DNA of 64,000 nt from DATKDP01 sp035546335 (GCA_035546335.1 DATKDP010000053.1:43291-107290); one strand, 5' to 3'; counted from the first letter of the stretch, positions 15,347 to 25,428 are shown. Translations and numbers: made by a program. The notes: generated by a model not told the origin, from the letters alone.

Positions 15347-16131
15347 CGCGCCACCCAGGGTGGCTTCTCTTTCTTCAGAAAGGCTCCCATTCCCGCCTGC
15401 CCTTCCGCCGAAGCGCGACGCTCGGCGATCGCTTCGATCGTATGCGGAATCGACTCCTCGGGAGGATGCCCGACGACGAACTCGATCAGCTTCTTGCACT
15501 CCGCCACCGCCTCCGGACCCGAGCTGAGAAGCTGCGAAACCTTCTCTTCGATCATTCGATCGAGCTCTGCTTCATCCGCGGCGATTGCGTGCAACAGGCC
15601 GATCTCTTTCGCGCGATCGGCGCCGAAACGCTCGCCTGTGAGAAACAGTGCCCGTGCGTGCGATTCCCCGATCTTCGCGATCACGTAGGGAGAGATGACC
15701 GCGGGAAGAATTCCCAGCTTGACCTCGGACAATCCGAACTTCGAGGTTGCAGTCCCGATGGCGATGTCGCAAACGGCAACGAGACCGACACCACCACCGA
15801 TCGCCGCCCCCTGAACTCGACCGACCACCGGAACACGAGCAGCGTTGATGACCGCGAACATCCTGGCGAGACGAGCCGAGTCGCGGACGTTCTCCTCGCG
15901 CGTGTAGGTGGCCATGCGCGCCATCCAGTTCAGATCCGCACCGGCGCAGAAATTCGCTCCGCTGCCGGCGAGAACGATCACGCGAGTCTCTCGATCGTCG
16001 CTCAGCTCGCCGAAAACGTCGATCGCTTCGGAGATCAGCTCGTCGTTGAAGGCGTTGTGGACTTCGGGGCGATTCAGCGTGACTCGGGCGACCGAGGCAC
16101 GCCTCTCGACGGAAAAATTCGTATGGGTCAT
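15343..16131 (-). CDS. Enoyl-CoA hydratase family, methylglutaconyl-CoA hydratase-like
   Basis: This 262-residue crotonase has oxyanion-hole motifs F-C-A-G-A-D-L-N-W-M and G-A-A-I-G-G-G-V-G-L. The G-A-D-L-N-W-M variant is typical of leucine-catabolism methylglutaconyl-CoA hydratases (LiuC type). Coupling by ATGA overlap to the biotin carboxylase, which acts one step earlier in that pathway, supports the call. The adjacent E-V-K-L-G-I-L-P-A segment is normal. Confidence 0.88.
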   Translation of the reverse strand: MTHTNFSVERRASVARVTLNRPEVHNAFNDELISEAIDVFGELSDDRETRVIVLAGSGANFCAGADLNWMARMATYTREENVRDSARLARMFAVINAARVPVVGRVQGAAIGGGVGLVAVCDIAIGTATSKFGLSEVKLGILPAVISPYVIAKIGESHARALFLTGERFGADRAKEIGLLHAIAADEAELDRMIEEKVSQLLSSGPEAVAECKKLIEFVVGHPPEESIPHTIEAIAERRASAEGQAGMGAFLKKEKPPWVAR

Positions 16132-16230
16132 CTGCTCCCCCGGGTGCCGTGGAAATGGCGGCGCCCATCGTAGACGAGACGGAAGATCCGCTCAACCGGC
16201 GAGGCTGGCCCGCCGTCGTGAGCCCTCAGC

Positions 16231-18648
16231 TCAGTGACGCGACACGCTGCGACGACGAACGGGGTCGCTGTTTCCGAACGTGGCTTCGAGCGTGTACGTG
16301 CTCTCCCCCGCCCCTCCAGCCGGCTCGACTCGGATCAACATCGGCGTCGGACTGATCGGGAGATCCGACTCCACACCGAGCGTCGTCTGCACCGATCCAC
16401 TCGTCGAGGCGGCGATGACCGTGGAGAGAGGAGCCGCTCCCTCGCGCGTGAGCGTGACGCGCAGCGGCCTTTCTCCCGCGGCGACGGTGACGACGACCGG
16501 GCCGCTCCGATCGGGGACGATGCGATAGTGATCGACGTCGACATCCGAGCAGATGCGGGCCTGAATGGTGCGGCCCGACGGCAGGTTCCCGTACGCGGTC
16601 CCCTCGGTATCGTTCGGCTCGTAACTGTCCGCGCACGCCACCCCTCGGAATCTAGGGTTGGTCACGAGCGCGAACGGCTGCGCTTCGCCGCCCGTGATCA
16701 TCGATCCCTTCACCTCGACGGTATAGAGGCCCGCAATCGAATCGAGAATCTCGACCTGCTCGACGTTGTCCCGGCTGTTGATGCCGCGTGTGGCAGGCTC
16801 GGCGGGTCGCGACGGGTCGAGAACGAATGGGAAGATCTCATTCCCGGAAGGGTCGCGAACGATCAGATCGAGATCGTTCACGAGCGCCTTGCTCGCCATG
16901 TCGAAGAGAGCCACATCGGGATCCGTCCAGGCGAGCGTGACGCGCGCGTCGTAATCCGTCCCCAGAACGAATGGATACGTCAGGGTCTCTCCCTGCGATA
17001 CCGTCCCGGAGCGGATCATCGATCGCGTCCCGCCATCGCCGATGATCAGATCGACGGACGATCTGGCGTCGAGCAGGCCGAACCCGTAGGTGTAGTCGGG
17101 CCCCGGCTCTCCGAGATCCTCGGCGCCATTGATCAGAAGCGCGCGCAACATCTCGACCGAGGGATCTCCTCCCATCGTCCGTCGCCATTGCTCGACCAGC
17201 AGGGCTGCGGTACCGGTGACGACGGGAGCAGCCATCGATGTGCCGCTCAACGATGTGTACGAGCCATTGGTGGTCGAGGAGAGAAGGGAAACACCGCGGG
17301 CGACGATCTCCGGCTTGATGCGGCCGTCGCGAGTCGGGCCGCGGCTGCTGAAGTCGGCGATCGTCTTCGATGCGTTCACCGCACCGACGGCGATGATGTT
17401 CTTCGCGCTTCCGGTCGGCCCGATCGTCATGAAAGGACCATCGGGCGGATGGCCGTTGATCTCGCACTGCTGGCACGATGGACTCACAGGGCAATCGGTC
17501 CCCGAGCCGTTCTGCGAGACACAAAAGGTCGTCGATCCACCGTCGTGGGTGTGCGAGAAGGGTGGCTGAGTCGGCCCCGTGTCGTCGTTCTCGTTGCCGG
17601 ACGAGAAAACGATCAGCGTTCCGCTTTCGGAGCTCAACCGATCGAGCACGGCGCTCTCGAATGGAGAATAGGCGCCGAAGAACTCGGTATTGATGAAAAA
17701 TGCCCAGGAGCCCGCAGACCTCAAGCTCCAGCCGAGCGTGAAGCTCCAGGAGTTGTTGTCGGCGTGAACCCCGAGCCTCCCGAGACTGTCCCTCTTGATC
17801 GGCTCGAAGTCGCCGGCGGGACAGTTCAGATCGAACTGCTGAATCCTCACCCGCGGTGCCATCCCCTTCGCATCAGCCCGGACACCTGCCGCACCGATCG
17901 TCCCGCTCACATGGGTCGGGTGGGAGACGGCACCCGTCCCGCTGTTGCTGGTGAGCCGCCCGGTGAACTCCGGATGATTCGCCTGCGCACTCCCGCAGTC
18001 GAGAACGGAAGCAATGACACCTTCGCCCGTCAGATTGTGCGGCGGCGCCTGAATGGAATCGACGTTGGACAGGAGGGCGGCCTTCGTGTTGTCGGATCGG
18101 ATCTCACCCACTCTGGCTCCGATCATCATCACGCCGTTCTGCTCGGCGAGGCGTTGAAGCCGGTCCGAAGGAAGCCAGACATCGAGCGATCTCAATGTCC
18201 GGAAGTCGACATCGAACGGGTGCAGCCGCGATCCTCCGAGCGCAGTGATCGTCGCCGTCGCCGCTTCGAAACCGACATCATCGTGGAACAGCACTTTGAG
18301 CCGCGCGAACGCAGAGCCTCTCCCCGCCTCCCTGCGCGCCGAGGATTGAATCTTCATCTCCGGCGTGATCGGCTCGAGGATCTCGAGCAGGCCGGAAGCC
18401 GCGACTCCCGCCGCTGCGCGGACGACATAGCGCCCCCCCGCCGCCGGACGGATGACACGAATTCCCCGAGCATCGAGCCCTGCCCGCTCGCGCTCGAGGA
18501 GGGGACGAACGGCAGTCCCGAGGTAATACCGTTCTCCGCCATGGGAGACGGCGTTGGCAGACCGTCCGCGCAGCGGCTCCTCCGCCGAAGCGGTTAGAGA
18601 GAGCGCGAGAGCGAGGGCAAACGAGGTGAGGCGGAATCGGGCGGTCAT
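16231..18648 (-). CDS. Secreted subtilisin-like serine protease (S8) with pre-peptidase C-terminal domain
   Basis: About 805 residues. A signal peptide (S-F-A-L-A-L-A-L-S-L-T-A-S-A) and a roughly 180-residue propeptide precede the catalytic domain, which holds the triad in I-A-S-V-L-D-C-G, S-H-P-T-H-V-S-G-T and L-S-G-T-S-M-A-A-P. A Cys-rich insert contains S-P-S-C-Q-Q-C-E. The C-terminus has a jelly-roll region and a PPC-like domain (D-S-Y-E-P-N-D-T-E). ATG 18648 is preferred to GTG 18669 because it begins the signal peptide. Confidence 0.92.
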   Translation of the reverse strand: MTARFRLTSFALALALSLTASAEEPLRGRSANAVSHGGERYYLGTAVRPLLERERAGLDARGIRVIRPAAGGRYVVRAAAGVAASGLLEILEPITPEMKIQSSARREAGRGSAFARLKVLFHDDVGFEAATATITALGGSRLHPFDVDFRTLRSLDVWLPSDRLQRLAEQNGVMMIGARVGEIRSDNTKAALLSNVDSIQAPPHNLTGEGVIASVLDCGSAQANHPEFTGRLTSNSGTGAVSHPTHVSGTIGAAGVRADAKGMAPRVRIQQFDLNCPAGDFEPIKRDSLGRLGVHADNNSWSFTLGWSLRSAGSWAFFINTEFFGAYSPFESAVLDRLSSESGTLIVFSSGNENDDTGPTQPPFSHTHDGGSTTFCVSQNGSGTDCPVSPSCQQCEINGHPPDGPFMTIGPTGSAKNIIAVGAVNASKTIADFSSRGPTRDGRIKPEIVARGVSLLSSTTNGSYTSLSGTSMAAPVVTGTAALLVEQWRRTMGGDPSVEMLRALLINGAEDLGEPGPDYTYGFGLLDARSSVDLIIGDGGTRSMIRSGTVSQGETLTYPFVLGTDYDARVTLAWTDPDVALFDMASKALVNDLDLIVRDPSGNEIFPFVLDPSRPAEPATRGINSRDNVEQVEILDSIAGLYTVEVKGSMITGGEAQPFALVTNPRFRGVACADSYEPNDTEGTAYGNLPSGRTIQARICSDVDVDHYRIVPDRSGPVVVTVAAGERPLRVTLTREGAAPLSTVIAASTSGSVQTTLGVESDLPISPTPMLIRVEPAGGAGESTYTLEATFGNSDPVRRRSVSRH

Positions 18649-18668
18649 CGACCAGAGTATAACGTCCA

Positions 18669-20681
18669 CTACGGGGCGTCGGAATTCCGCCTCGAGGCAA
18701 TCCCGTCATCCTGGGATGACGCTGCGCGCTCGATCGGCAGCTCCACGCAGAACAGACTCCCTTCGCCGAGCGTCGATTGCACGGTGATGTTCCCACCGTG
18801 CATCCGGACGATCTCGCGTGAGATGAAGAGACCGAGCCCGGTCCCCTTCACCGCAAGCCCGTCCTCTTCGACCCGGTAGAAGCGCTCGAAGATCAGCGGC
18901 TGCTTCTGAGGGGGGATTCCGTTTCCGAAATCGCGTACGGTCATCACCGCTCGCTCGTCCGCCCGAGCGAGCGTGATGATGATGCGCGACTGTCCATCGG
19001 AGTACTTGACCGCATTGGATACGAGATTCTCGACCACCTGACTCAGTCGTATGGGGTCGCCATCCAGCGGCGGCAGCTCCGTCTGGACCGACACCTCGAT
19101 CTCATGAGTGGTCGTCCTCGCGTACTTTCGGGCGATGCCGTCGACGATCTCTCGAAGATCGACCTGCTCGAAGCGGACCGAGAACTTTCCGGCTGCCATT
19201 TTCGATGCATCGAGGAGATCCTCGGCGAGGCGGAGAATCTTCTTCGACTCGTCGCGGATCACCCGAAGCGATTCCACCGAGGAGTCGAGCTCCTGCCGCT
19301 GGATCGACTCTTCTGCGAGCTCGGCATAGCCGGTGATCGATGTCAGCGGGTTCTTGATCTCGTGCGTCACGAGGGAGACGAATTCGTCCCGTTCCCTGTT
19401 CGCTTCCTCTTCACTCTGGAAGAGCTGCGCGTTTCTGATCGCGATCGCCGCCTGGGCAGCCATCGTCTGGAGCAGCCGGAACTGCGAGGGGCCGTAGATG
19501 TCCATCCGGTAGCTCTGAATGCAGATCGCGCCGATCACCTCGTCACCGAACAGCATCGGGGCAATGACGATCGACCGCCCGCGCGGCCCGCCCGCGCCTG
19601 CCGTTTCATCGTCGACGGTCTGCCCTTTCCGCCCATGCTCGTAGAAGACCAGCTCACCGGTCGCAATCGCTTTCCCCGTCAATCCGGCGCCCTGCCGAAT
19701 CGTCCGATGGTCAATTTCGGTTCCGGCCGAGCTCAGAAACACGATGTCGATCGAGGGCGAGTCTCTCCCCCCGAGCGCGATGAAGAATCCATCCCACTGG
19801 AGCACCTTGTTGCTCTCGCGCGCCAGAATTCCGAACAGCTCTGAGGTCTCCAGCGTGGCGTTGATCATGCTGCCGATGCGATTCAGCACGCGCAATTCCT
19901 CATTCCCGTGACGCAGATCGACATTGAGTCGAACGATCGATGAGATCCCTGCCAGGAATGCGAAGATGAGAAGGCATGAAAGGATATACCCGAGGGTCGG
20001 GGCGATGAGTCTGAGAACGATGGCGAACGGAATGTTCACGACGAAACTGATCGCCAACCACAGCGTCGTTCGCGGCCAGAGCTGTTCGAGGACGTCGGCC
20101 ATGCCCGACCGCGAATAGACGGCGATCGAGCTGAGCAAAGTCGATACGACGACGTGACCAATCGCGAAGAACACCAGACTGGCGATCGGTTTCACATACA
20201 CCGGCAGCACGAGCACGGGACGTCCGATGACGAGTTGGACGAGGAATCCCCCTCCGATGGTGGCCAGGACCGCCTGTCCCACTTCGAACAGAGCGAAGAG
20301 TGCCGTCTGCGGTGTTCGCTTGCGCACACGCTGCACGAGCCAGACGAGAAACGTCGCAAGTGCGTTCAGCGTTGCCGCGCCGCTCGCTCCGGCCAGCAGG
20401 AAAAAGACGAATGAGAAGGTGGGACCGATCGTGAAATGGGATCCCGGACTCACGCGCACGGAGAAAAAGAGATCCGAGACGACCAGGGCCGCCGTGAAAA
20501 CGAGAAAGACGGTGACCGATTCCGGAGTCGTAATGGGTGGATAGAGGAGAAGAAGGGGAAGAAGAGCACCGAGACCGACCGCGGCGATGGCGGCGCGGAC
20601 GACGACAGCCGATCGCGGCATGTCGGAGGCGCGCGCCCTGCGACCCAGGGCCGTCGTCTCGCCGATGTCCGAATTTGTCAT
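18669..20681 (-). CDS. Membrane sensor histidine kinase with GAF domain
   Basis: About 670 residues: seven or eight N-terminal membrane helices (MASE-like, residues about 25-250), a GAF domain (about 275-430), then a HisKA H-box V-T-H-E-I-K-N-P-L-T-S and an ATPase domain with N-L-V-S-N-A-V-K-Y, D-F-G-N-G-I and G-T-G-L-G-L-F. No response regulator gene is adjacent. ATG 20681 is chosen because the upstream frame enters tRNA-Leu. Confidence 0.93.
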   Translation of the reverse strand: MTNSDIGETTALGRRARASDMPRSAVVVRAAIAAVGLGALLPLLLLYPPITTPESVTVFLVFTAALVVSDLFFSVRVSPGSHFTIGPTFSFVFFLLAGASGAATLNALATFLVWLVQRVRKRTPQTALFALFEVGQAVLATIGGGFLVQLVIGRPVLVLPVYVKPIASLVFFAIGHVVVSTLLSSIAVYSRSGMADVLEQLWPRTTLWLAISFVVNIPFAIVLRLIAPTLGYILSCLLIFAFLAGISSIVRLNVDLRHGNEELRVLNRIGSMINATLETSELFGILARESNKVLQWDGFFIALGGRDSPSIDIVFLSSAGTEIDHRTIRQGAGLTGKAIATGELVFYEHGRKGQTVDDETAGAGGPRGRSIVIAPMLFGDEVIGAICIQSYRMDIYGPSQFRLLQTMAAQAAIAIRNAQLFQSEEEANRERDEFVSLVTHEIKNPLTSITGYAELAEESIQRQELDSSVESLRVIRDESKKILRLAEDLLDASKMAAGKFSVRFEQVDLREIVDGIARKYARTTTHEIEVSVQTELPPLDGDPIRLSQVVENLVSNAVKYSDGQSRIIITLARADERAVMTVRDFGNGIPPQKQPLIFERFYRVEEDGLAVKGTGLGLFISREIVRMHGGNITVQSTLGEGSLFCVELPIERAASSQDDGIASRRNSDAP

Positions 20682-20749
20682 CGTTCTCTGACCGAGCTGG
20701 TTACGACGAATGACGAAGTCGCCCTGGAAGATCGGCTTGCCGCCAGCCA

Positions 20750-20836
20750 TGGTGCCCGAGGCCGGACTCGAACCGGCACGCCCCGGAGGGCGGTAGATTT
20801 TGAGTCTACTGCGTCTACCGATTCCGCCACTCGGGC
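20750..20836 (-). tRNA. tRNA-Leu (anticodon CAA)
   Basis: This is a class II tRNA of 87 bases including an encoded CCA. The acceptor GCCCGAG pairs with CTCGGGC, the anticodon loop is CTCAAAA within stem GTAGA/TCTAC, and there is a long variable arm and the GGTTCGAGTCC T-arm. Anticodon CAA reads UUG. Confidence 0.96.
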
Positions 20837-20848
20837 ATGAAAGGCACG

Positions 20849-20878
20849 ATCATAACAACGACGGCGCTCATTTTTCAT
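20849..20878 (-). promoter_or_regulatory. Putative promoter of tRNA-Leu
   Basis: On the minus strand ATGAAA (-35, 4 of 6) is followed after 18 bases by TATGAT (-10, 5 of 6). The predicted start lies about six bases before the tRNA 5' end. Confidence 0.5.
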
Positions 20879-20943
20879 CCGTGCCGTTGAGCACGCACAT
20901 TTCTGGAGCGCCTGAATCCACTCTCATCGAAAGCAGACTCTGC

Positions 20944-22200
20944 TCAGGCGGTCGCTTCGGCGTTTCGTCGCTGCCAGCGCCCCGCCGTCTCGTGCAGCTC
21001 CTCATCGGTCAGCAGCCGCTTCGATGCCTTCGCCTGCTCGAAGATCGCTTTCGCCAGATCCTCCTCCTGAGGGTAGCCATGCAGGTCGAGCCAGTAGATC
21101 ACGTTCGAAAGTCCGCACATGGGGCCCACCTCGATGATCTGCTGCAGACCGAACTGCCCCGCCGGGACTCCCGAGTACACCCGATCGGCCAGCCACTCAC
21201 TCCCCTTTTTCTTCGCCTTGATGATCGCCGCCGCGTGAACGCCCGTGCCCGTGCGGAACGCATCGCGGCCGAACACCGGGTACTGATCGGTGAGGGGGAC
21301 TCCCGTGGTCTCGGAGACGAATCGAACGTAGGCGGGCAGCGCCGTGAGGTCGTTCTCGATCCATCCCATCAGCTGGAGGTTGACCATGAGCAGATCGATC
21401 GGCGTGTTGCCAACCCTCTCTCCGATACCGAGAGCACAACCATGCACGCGATCGGCGCCCGCCTCGATGGCTGCGATCGTGTTGATCACCCCGAGACCTC
21501 GATCGGAGTGCCCGTGCCAGTCGATCTTCACTTCGGGGCTCACCCTGCTCACGACACTCCGGACGAAACGAATCAGATTCCTGGCACCCCACGGCGTCGC
21601 ATGCCCCACCGTGTCGCAGACACACACACGCGAGGCTCCCGCTTCGATGGCCGCCGTGTAGAGCTTCTCGATGTCTTCCGGCCTGGCCCGCGTCGTATCC
21701 TCGGTCACGTACATGACCGGCAGTCCTTCAGACACTGCGAAGCGCACCGCCTTGTTCGACTGCTCGATGATCCAATCGAGCTCCCACTCCTCGGCGAACT
21801 GCCTGATGGGAGACGACCCGATGAATGTGCACGCCTCGATGGGGATCCCGACGCGCTGCGAGATCTCGACGATCGGCCGGATGTCGCTCTCAAGGGTCCT
21901 CGCTGCACAGTTGGCCGCGACCTGGAGCTTCTGGTCGCGGATCTCGCGCGCGAGCCGCTCGACCGCCTCCTGCACGTGAGGTCCCGCGCCGGGAAGGCCG
22001 ATGTCCGCCGAATCGACTCCGATCTCGTTCATGAAGTGGAGAATCCGGATCTTCTCCTCGATATCGGGGTTCTTGACAGACGGCGACTGAAGTCCGTCGC
22101 GCAGTGTTTCGTCATCGAACTCGATTTTCGCCTTCTGCTTCGCCGGCGCTTCCCCGGCGGCATTCCAGTCGTAAATCAGGTCCTTCAGCTCATCGCTCAT
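20944..22200 (-). CDS. DRE-TIM metallolyase, 2-isopropylmalate synthase/HMG-lyase superfamily
   Basis: This 418-residue TIM barrel has the signature D-D-E-T-L-R-D-G-L-Q-S, the metal-binding W-H-G-H-S-D-R-G-L-G and C-A-L-G-I-G-E-R-V-G-N-T-P. The last two resemble isopropylmalate/homocitrate synthases more than HMG-CoA lyases. It lacks the C-terminal allosteric LeuA domain. It could condense acetyl-CoA with a 2-oxo acid. Neighbouring leucine/acyl-CoA genes leave an HMG-lyase-like role open. Confidence 0.75.
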   Translation of the reverse strand: MSDELKDLIYDWNAAGEAPAKQKAKIEFDDETLRDGLQSPSVKNPDIEEKIRILHFMNEIGVDSADIGLPGAGPHVQEAVERLAREIRDQKLQVAANCAARTLESDIRPIVEISQRVGIPIEACTFIGSSPIRQFAEEWELDWIIEQSNKAVRFAVSEGLPVMYVTEDTTRARPEDIEKLYTAAIEAGASRVCVCDTVGHATPWGARNLIRFVRSVVSRVSPEVKIDWHGHSDRGLGVINTIAAIEAGADRVHGCALGIGERVGNTPIDLLMVNLQLMGWIENDLTALPAYVRFVSETTGVPLTDQYPVFGRDAFRTGTGVHAAAIIKAKKKGSEWLADRVYSGVPAGQFGLQQIIEVGPMCGLSNVIYWLDLHGYPQEEDLAKAIFEQAKASKRLLTDEELHETAGRWQRRNAEATA

Positions 22201-22341
22201 GCCGGCCTCCGATCGGGCTGATTACAACTTTTCAACGCTGCGTCGGGTGACGAATTCCTCGGCAGCATTCCACTGGGCGGATTCGAAGCTCCGCGCCCGC
22301 CCGCCGCGGCAGCAGAGCTCCGCGCAAAATGGGAATCGCGC

Positions 22342-23133
22342 TCACTTTCCCGGAAAGTTCGCCTGACGCTTTTCGATGAAAGCACTCATCCCCTCCTTCA
22401 TGTCCTCGGATGCGCAAAGGAGCCCGAACAGGGTCGCCTCGAGGAACTGCCCCTCTTCGAACGGCATCTCACCGCCGCGGTTGACCGCCTCGATGGCCGC
22501 TCGGACCGCGACCGGCGATCGTGACATGATCTTCCTCGCCATCTCCTCGGCTGCCGCCATCAGTTGATCGGCAGCCACCACGCGGTTCACCAGACCGATC
22601 TTCTCCGCCTCCGTCGCGCTGATCCTCTCTCCCGTGCAGATCAGCTCGAGCGCCTTCGACTTTCCGAGAAGCCTGGCCATCCGCTGCGTGCCGCCGTAGC
22701 CGGGAATGATCCCCAGAGTCACTTCGGGAAGTCCGATCTGAGCATTCTCCGCGGCGATCCGGATATGGCAGGCGAGCGCCAGCTCGCAGCCGCCGCCGAG
22801 GGCGTAGCCGTTGATCGCGGCGATCACCGGACGGGGAAAGCGCTCGATCTGCGAAAGGATGAACTGTCCCCGCTCGGAGGTCTCCTTCCCGCTGATGGGC
22901 GTCTTCTGCGCCAGCTCGTTGATGTCGGCGCCGGCGACGAACGCTTTCTCGCCTCCGCCCGTCACGATCACCGCGCGCACCGACTCGTCGCTCCGGGCCT
23001 CGTCGAATACACGATGGATCTCTTCCACCGTCTGCGCGTTGAGCGCGTTGAGGACCTTCGGCCGGTCGATGGTCACCACGAGGATCCCGTCGTGATTTTC
23101 GACCCGAACATTTTCGAGCTCGTCGTATGCCAT
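22342..23133 (-). CDS. Enoyl-CoA hydratase (crotonase)
   Basis: This 263-residue protein has D-R-P-K-V-L-N-A-L-N-A, the oxyanion-hole segment F-V-A-G-A-D-I-N-E-L and the catalytic region G-C-E-L-A-L-A-C-H-I-R, with E-V-T-L-G-I-I-P-G-Y-G-G-T-Q-R, typical of short-chain 3-hydroxyacyl-CoA dehydratases. ATG 23133 has a GGAGGCG RBS; the upstream open frame belongs to the shadow of the dehydrogenase gene. It lies 11 bases after its pathway partner. Confidence 0.93.
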   Translation of the reverse strand: MAYDELENVRVENHDGILVVTIDRPKVLNALNAQTVEEIHRVFDEARSDESVRAVIVTGGGEKAFVAGADINELAQKTPISGKETSERGQFILSQIERFPRPVIAAINGYALGGGCELALACHIRIAAENAQIGLPEVTLGIIPGYGGTQRMARLLGKSKALELICTGERISATEAEKIGLVNRVVAADQLMAAAEEMARKIMSRSPVAVRAAIEAVNRGGEMPFEEGQFLEATLFGLLCASEDMKEGMSAFIEKRQANFPGK

Positions 23134-23144
23134 TCGTCGCCTCC

Positions 23145-24035
23145 TCATCCGTTTCTCTGGTCGAAGGGAACCGGCTTGTCGCCTGAATAGTCGTAGAAGC
23201 CTGCTCCGCTCTTGCGCCCGTACCGTCCGGCCAGAACCATCTTCTTGAGAAGGGCCGGCGCGGCGAACCGCCGCTCGCGGTACTCGTCGAACATGATCTG
23301 GCTGATGTAATAGGTCGTGTCGAGGCCGACGAAGTCCAGCAGCGTCAGCGGCCCCATCGGATGACCGCAGCCGAGCTGCATCCCCTTGTCGATGTCCTCC
23401 ACCGAGCCGATCCCTTCCTCGAAGCCGCGAATGGCGTCGAGGAGATAGGGAACCAGAAGGCGATTGACCACGAATCCGGAGTTGTCGCGGCAGGCGATCG
23501 GCTCCTTTCCCAGGCTCCTGGCGAACTTGTAGGCGCGCTCGAAGCTCTCGTCGCTGGTGAGAATGGTCCGCACCACTTCGACGAGCTTCATGAGCGGTAC
23601 GGGGTTGAAGAAGTGAAGTCCGACGAACTGCGCCGGCCGCGAGGTCGCCATCGAGAGCTCGGTGATCGTGAGAGACGAGGTGTTCGACGAAAAGATCGCG
23701 TCTTTCTTCACTACGCGATCGAGCGCCTGGTAGGCGACCTTCTTTTCCTCGATGTTCTCGATGATCGCCTCGATGACGATGTCGCAATCCGCCATCTCCT
23801 CGATCGACAGCGTCCCCTTCAGGCGCCCGCGGCAGGCGTCCTTCTCCTCCGCCGTCATCTTCCCCTTTTCCACGAATTTCGAGAGACTCTTCTCGATCCC
23901 TTTGAAGCCGCGATCGAGAAAGGACTGCTCGGGCTCACGGACGATCGTCTCGTATCCTGCCTGCGCCGCGATTTGTGCGATTCCGGAGCCCATCAGGCCG
24001 CAGCCGAGGACTCCGACTTTCTTGATGTCCGACAT
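23145..24035 (-). CDS. 3-hydroxybutyryl-CoA dehydrogenase
   Basis: This 296-residue NAD enzyme starts V-G-V-L-G-C-G-L-M-G-S-G-I-A-Q and carries S-N-T-S-S-L, the catalytic G-L-H-F-F-N-P-V-P and N-R-L-L-V-P-Y. Length and motifs match the monofunctional HBD family, which oxidises 3-hydroxyacyl-CoA. With the downstream crotonase it forms a two-step butanoate/beta-oxidation module. AAAGGAG lies about five bases before ATG 24035. Confidence 0.94.
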   Translation of the reverse strand: MSDIKKVGVLGCGLMGSGIAQIAAQAGYETIVREPEQSFLDRGFKGIEKSLSKFVEKGKMTAEEKDACRGRLKGTLSIEEMADCDIVIEAIIENIEEKKVAYQALDRVVKKDAIFSSNTSSLTITELSMATSRPAQFVGLHFFNPVPLMKLVEVVRTILTSDESFERAYKFARSLGKEPIACRDNSGFVVNRLLVPYLLDAIRGFEEGIGSVEDIDKGMQLGCGHPMGPLTLLDFVGLDTTYYISQIMFDEYRERRFAAPALLKKMVLAGRYGRKSGAGFYDYSGDKPVPFDQRNG

Positions 24036-24372
24036 ACCTGCTCCTTTCGACAACGAATGCGCGCGCCATTCTATCGTCGAGGTCAAGGGAAATCGTGTGA
24101 TCGTGACGACAGCGTCTCGTGTCGCCGCGGCAGGTCGTCCGGAAGACAAAAGCTCGAAGAGATTCGTGACGCCACGCTGGCGGGAACCGCCGGGGCAATC
24201 CGCTCGAGCTGCTCTTTCGGCTCCGGGCAACGAACGCTTCCCGGATTGCGGATCTCGGTCACGCTCTCTTCGAGCTACTATAAGTATGCAACCTCCAGGC
24301 TCCGTCAGCCACATGAATTTGGAATCAAACCGGCGCGGGATTGTTCCCACCCGGGGAAGAAGGAGATTTTTC
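24036..24372. other. Divergent intergenic region with a -10-like box
   Basis: These 337 bases separate the minus-strand dehydrogenase from the plus-strand DsbA-like gene. A TATAAG at 24279-24284 could serve the plus gene, but no matching -35 is clear. No small gene, RNA or repeat is recognised. Confidence 0.4.
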
Positions 24373-25428
24373 GTGAGAAACCTCGTCATCATCGCGACCG
24401 CGATCGCCGTCTGGCTCGCCTCGCCCATTGCTGCTCGAACCATCACTGATTCGCTCATCGAGAGCCAGCTCGTGGTCTGCGGCGAGAAGCCGAAACTTAG
24501 CCGCCAACCGCTGCCGCAGCCTCTCCCTCGCGGTTTCACGGGGGAGATGATCCTCGTCGAATCAGCCCATCCGGGGTGTGCCGGGCAGTACGCGGCCGTC
24601 ATCAGCGACCAGGCTGATGCGTTCTATCTCGGCGGCCCCTGGTTCCTCCGGAGCTACAACGGGACGCCCACCGAGAAGATCCGCACGTTTGGATGGGAGC
24701 GCATGCGCCAGTCGTTCGAGCCGGACGTCTCCGCGACTCCGGGGCGCAACGGCCTGCTGGCCGTCAAGCTCAACTACAAGACCGAGTACGGGCCCGCACC
24801 GATCGAAGGATGGGTCGACCCGGCGGGTACGACGTTCTTCCCGGGGGAGTTCTACCGCCCGAGCGATGATGTAGGCAAAGCGCGGACCACCAGGTTGCAG
24901 GGCGTATCTTCGACCGCTCCGACCATCGGACCGGCGGGAGCGAAGGTGTGGGTGGTCGAGTTTTCCGATTTCCAGTGTCCCTCGTGCAAACGAAGCTCGT
25001 CGTTCCTGAAACCGATTCTCGAAAAATATGGGACGCGAATCCGCTACACGCGCCTCGATCTTCCGCTCACGGCGAGCCATCCCTGGGCTTTTCCCGCGGC
25101 CGCAGCCGGGCGTGCGATCCATCGACAGAATCCCGAGCTCTTCTGGAAGTTCAAGGAGACGATCTACGAGATGCAGAGCGAACTGTCGATTTTCACGCTC
25201 GAAGACCTGGCGCGCAGCTTCGTCAAGGATCACGATCTCGACGTGGCCAGATACGATCGCGACGTCGCCTCGGACGAGATTCGGAAAGAGATCCTGGCCG
25301 GAATCGGAACCGCGTTCACCCTTCAGGTGATGGGAACTCCGAGCTTCATGGTCAACGGCGTCCTGGTCGATGCCGGTGACGAAGGAAAGAACCTCGACGC
25401 CTGGATCGCGAAGCAGCTGGGAAGTTGA
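24373..25428 (+). CDS. DsbA-family thioredoxin-like oxidoreductase, exported
   Basis: This 351-residue protein has an N-terminal export segment (N-L-V-I-I-A-T-A-I-A-V-W-L-A-S-P-I-A-A), a roughly 170-residue beta-rich region, and a C-terminal DsbA-like domain with the redox motif C-P-S-C in F-S-D-F-Q-C-P-S-C-K and the cis-Pro loop V-M-G-T-P-S-F. It probably acts on protein thiols outside the membrane. GTG 24373 is chosen because AAGAAGGAG lies about nine bases upstream. Confidence 0.88.
   Translation: MRNLVIIATAIAVWLASPIAARTITDSLIESQLVVCGEKPKLSRQPLPQPLPRGFTGEMILVESAHPGCAGQYAAVISDQADAFYLGGPWFLRSYNGTPTEKIRTFGWERMRQSFEPDVSATPGRNGLLAVKLNYKTEYGPAPIEGWVDPAGTTFFPGEFYRPSDDVGKARTTRLQGVSSTAPTIGPAGAKVWVVEFSDFQCPSCKRSSSFLKPILEKYGTRIRYTRLDLPLTASHPWAFPAAAAGRAIHRQNPELFWKFKETIYEMQSELSIFTLEDLARSFVKDHDLDVARYDRDVASDEIRKEILAGIGTAFTLQVMGTPSFMVNGVLVDAGDEGKNLDAWIAKQLGS

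Noticed and set aside
16234..18597. A 787-codon plus-strand frame opposite the subtilase
   Set aside because: Antisense shadow of the S8 protease, with low-complexity Arg/Asp composition and no family features.
24279..24284. Full promoter for the DsbA-like gene
   Set aside because: Only a -10-like TATAAG was found; no -35 at 16-18 bases, so only the box is recorded.
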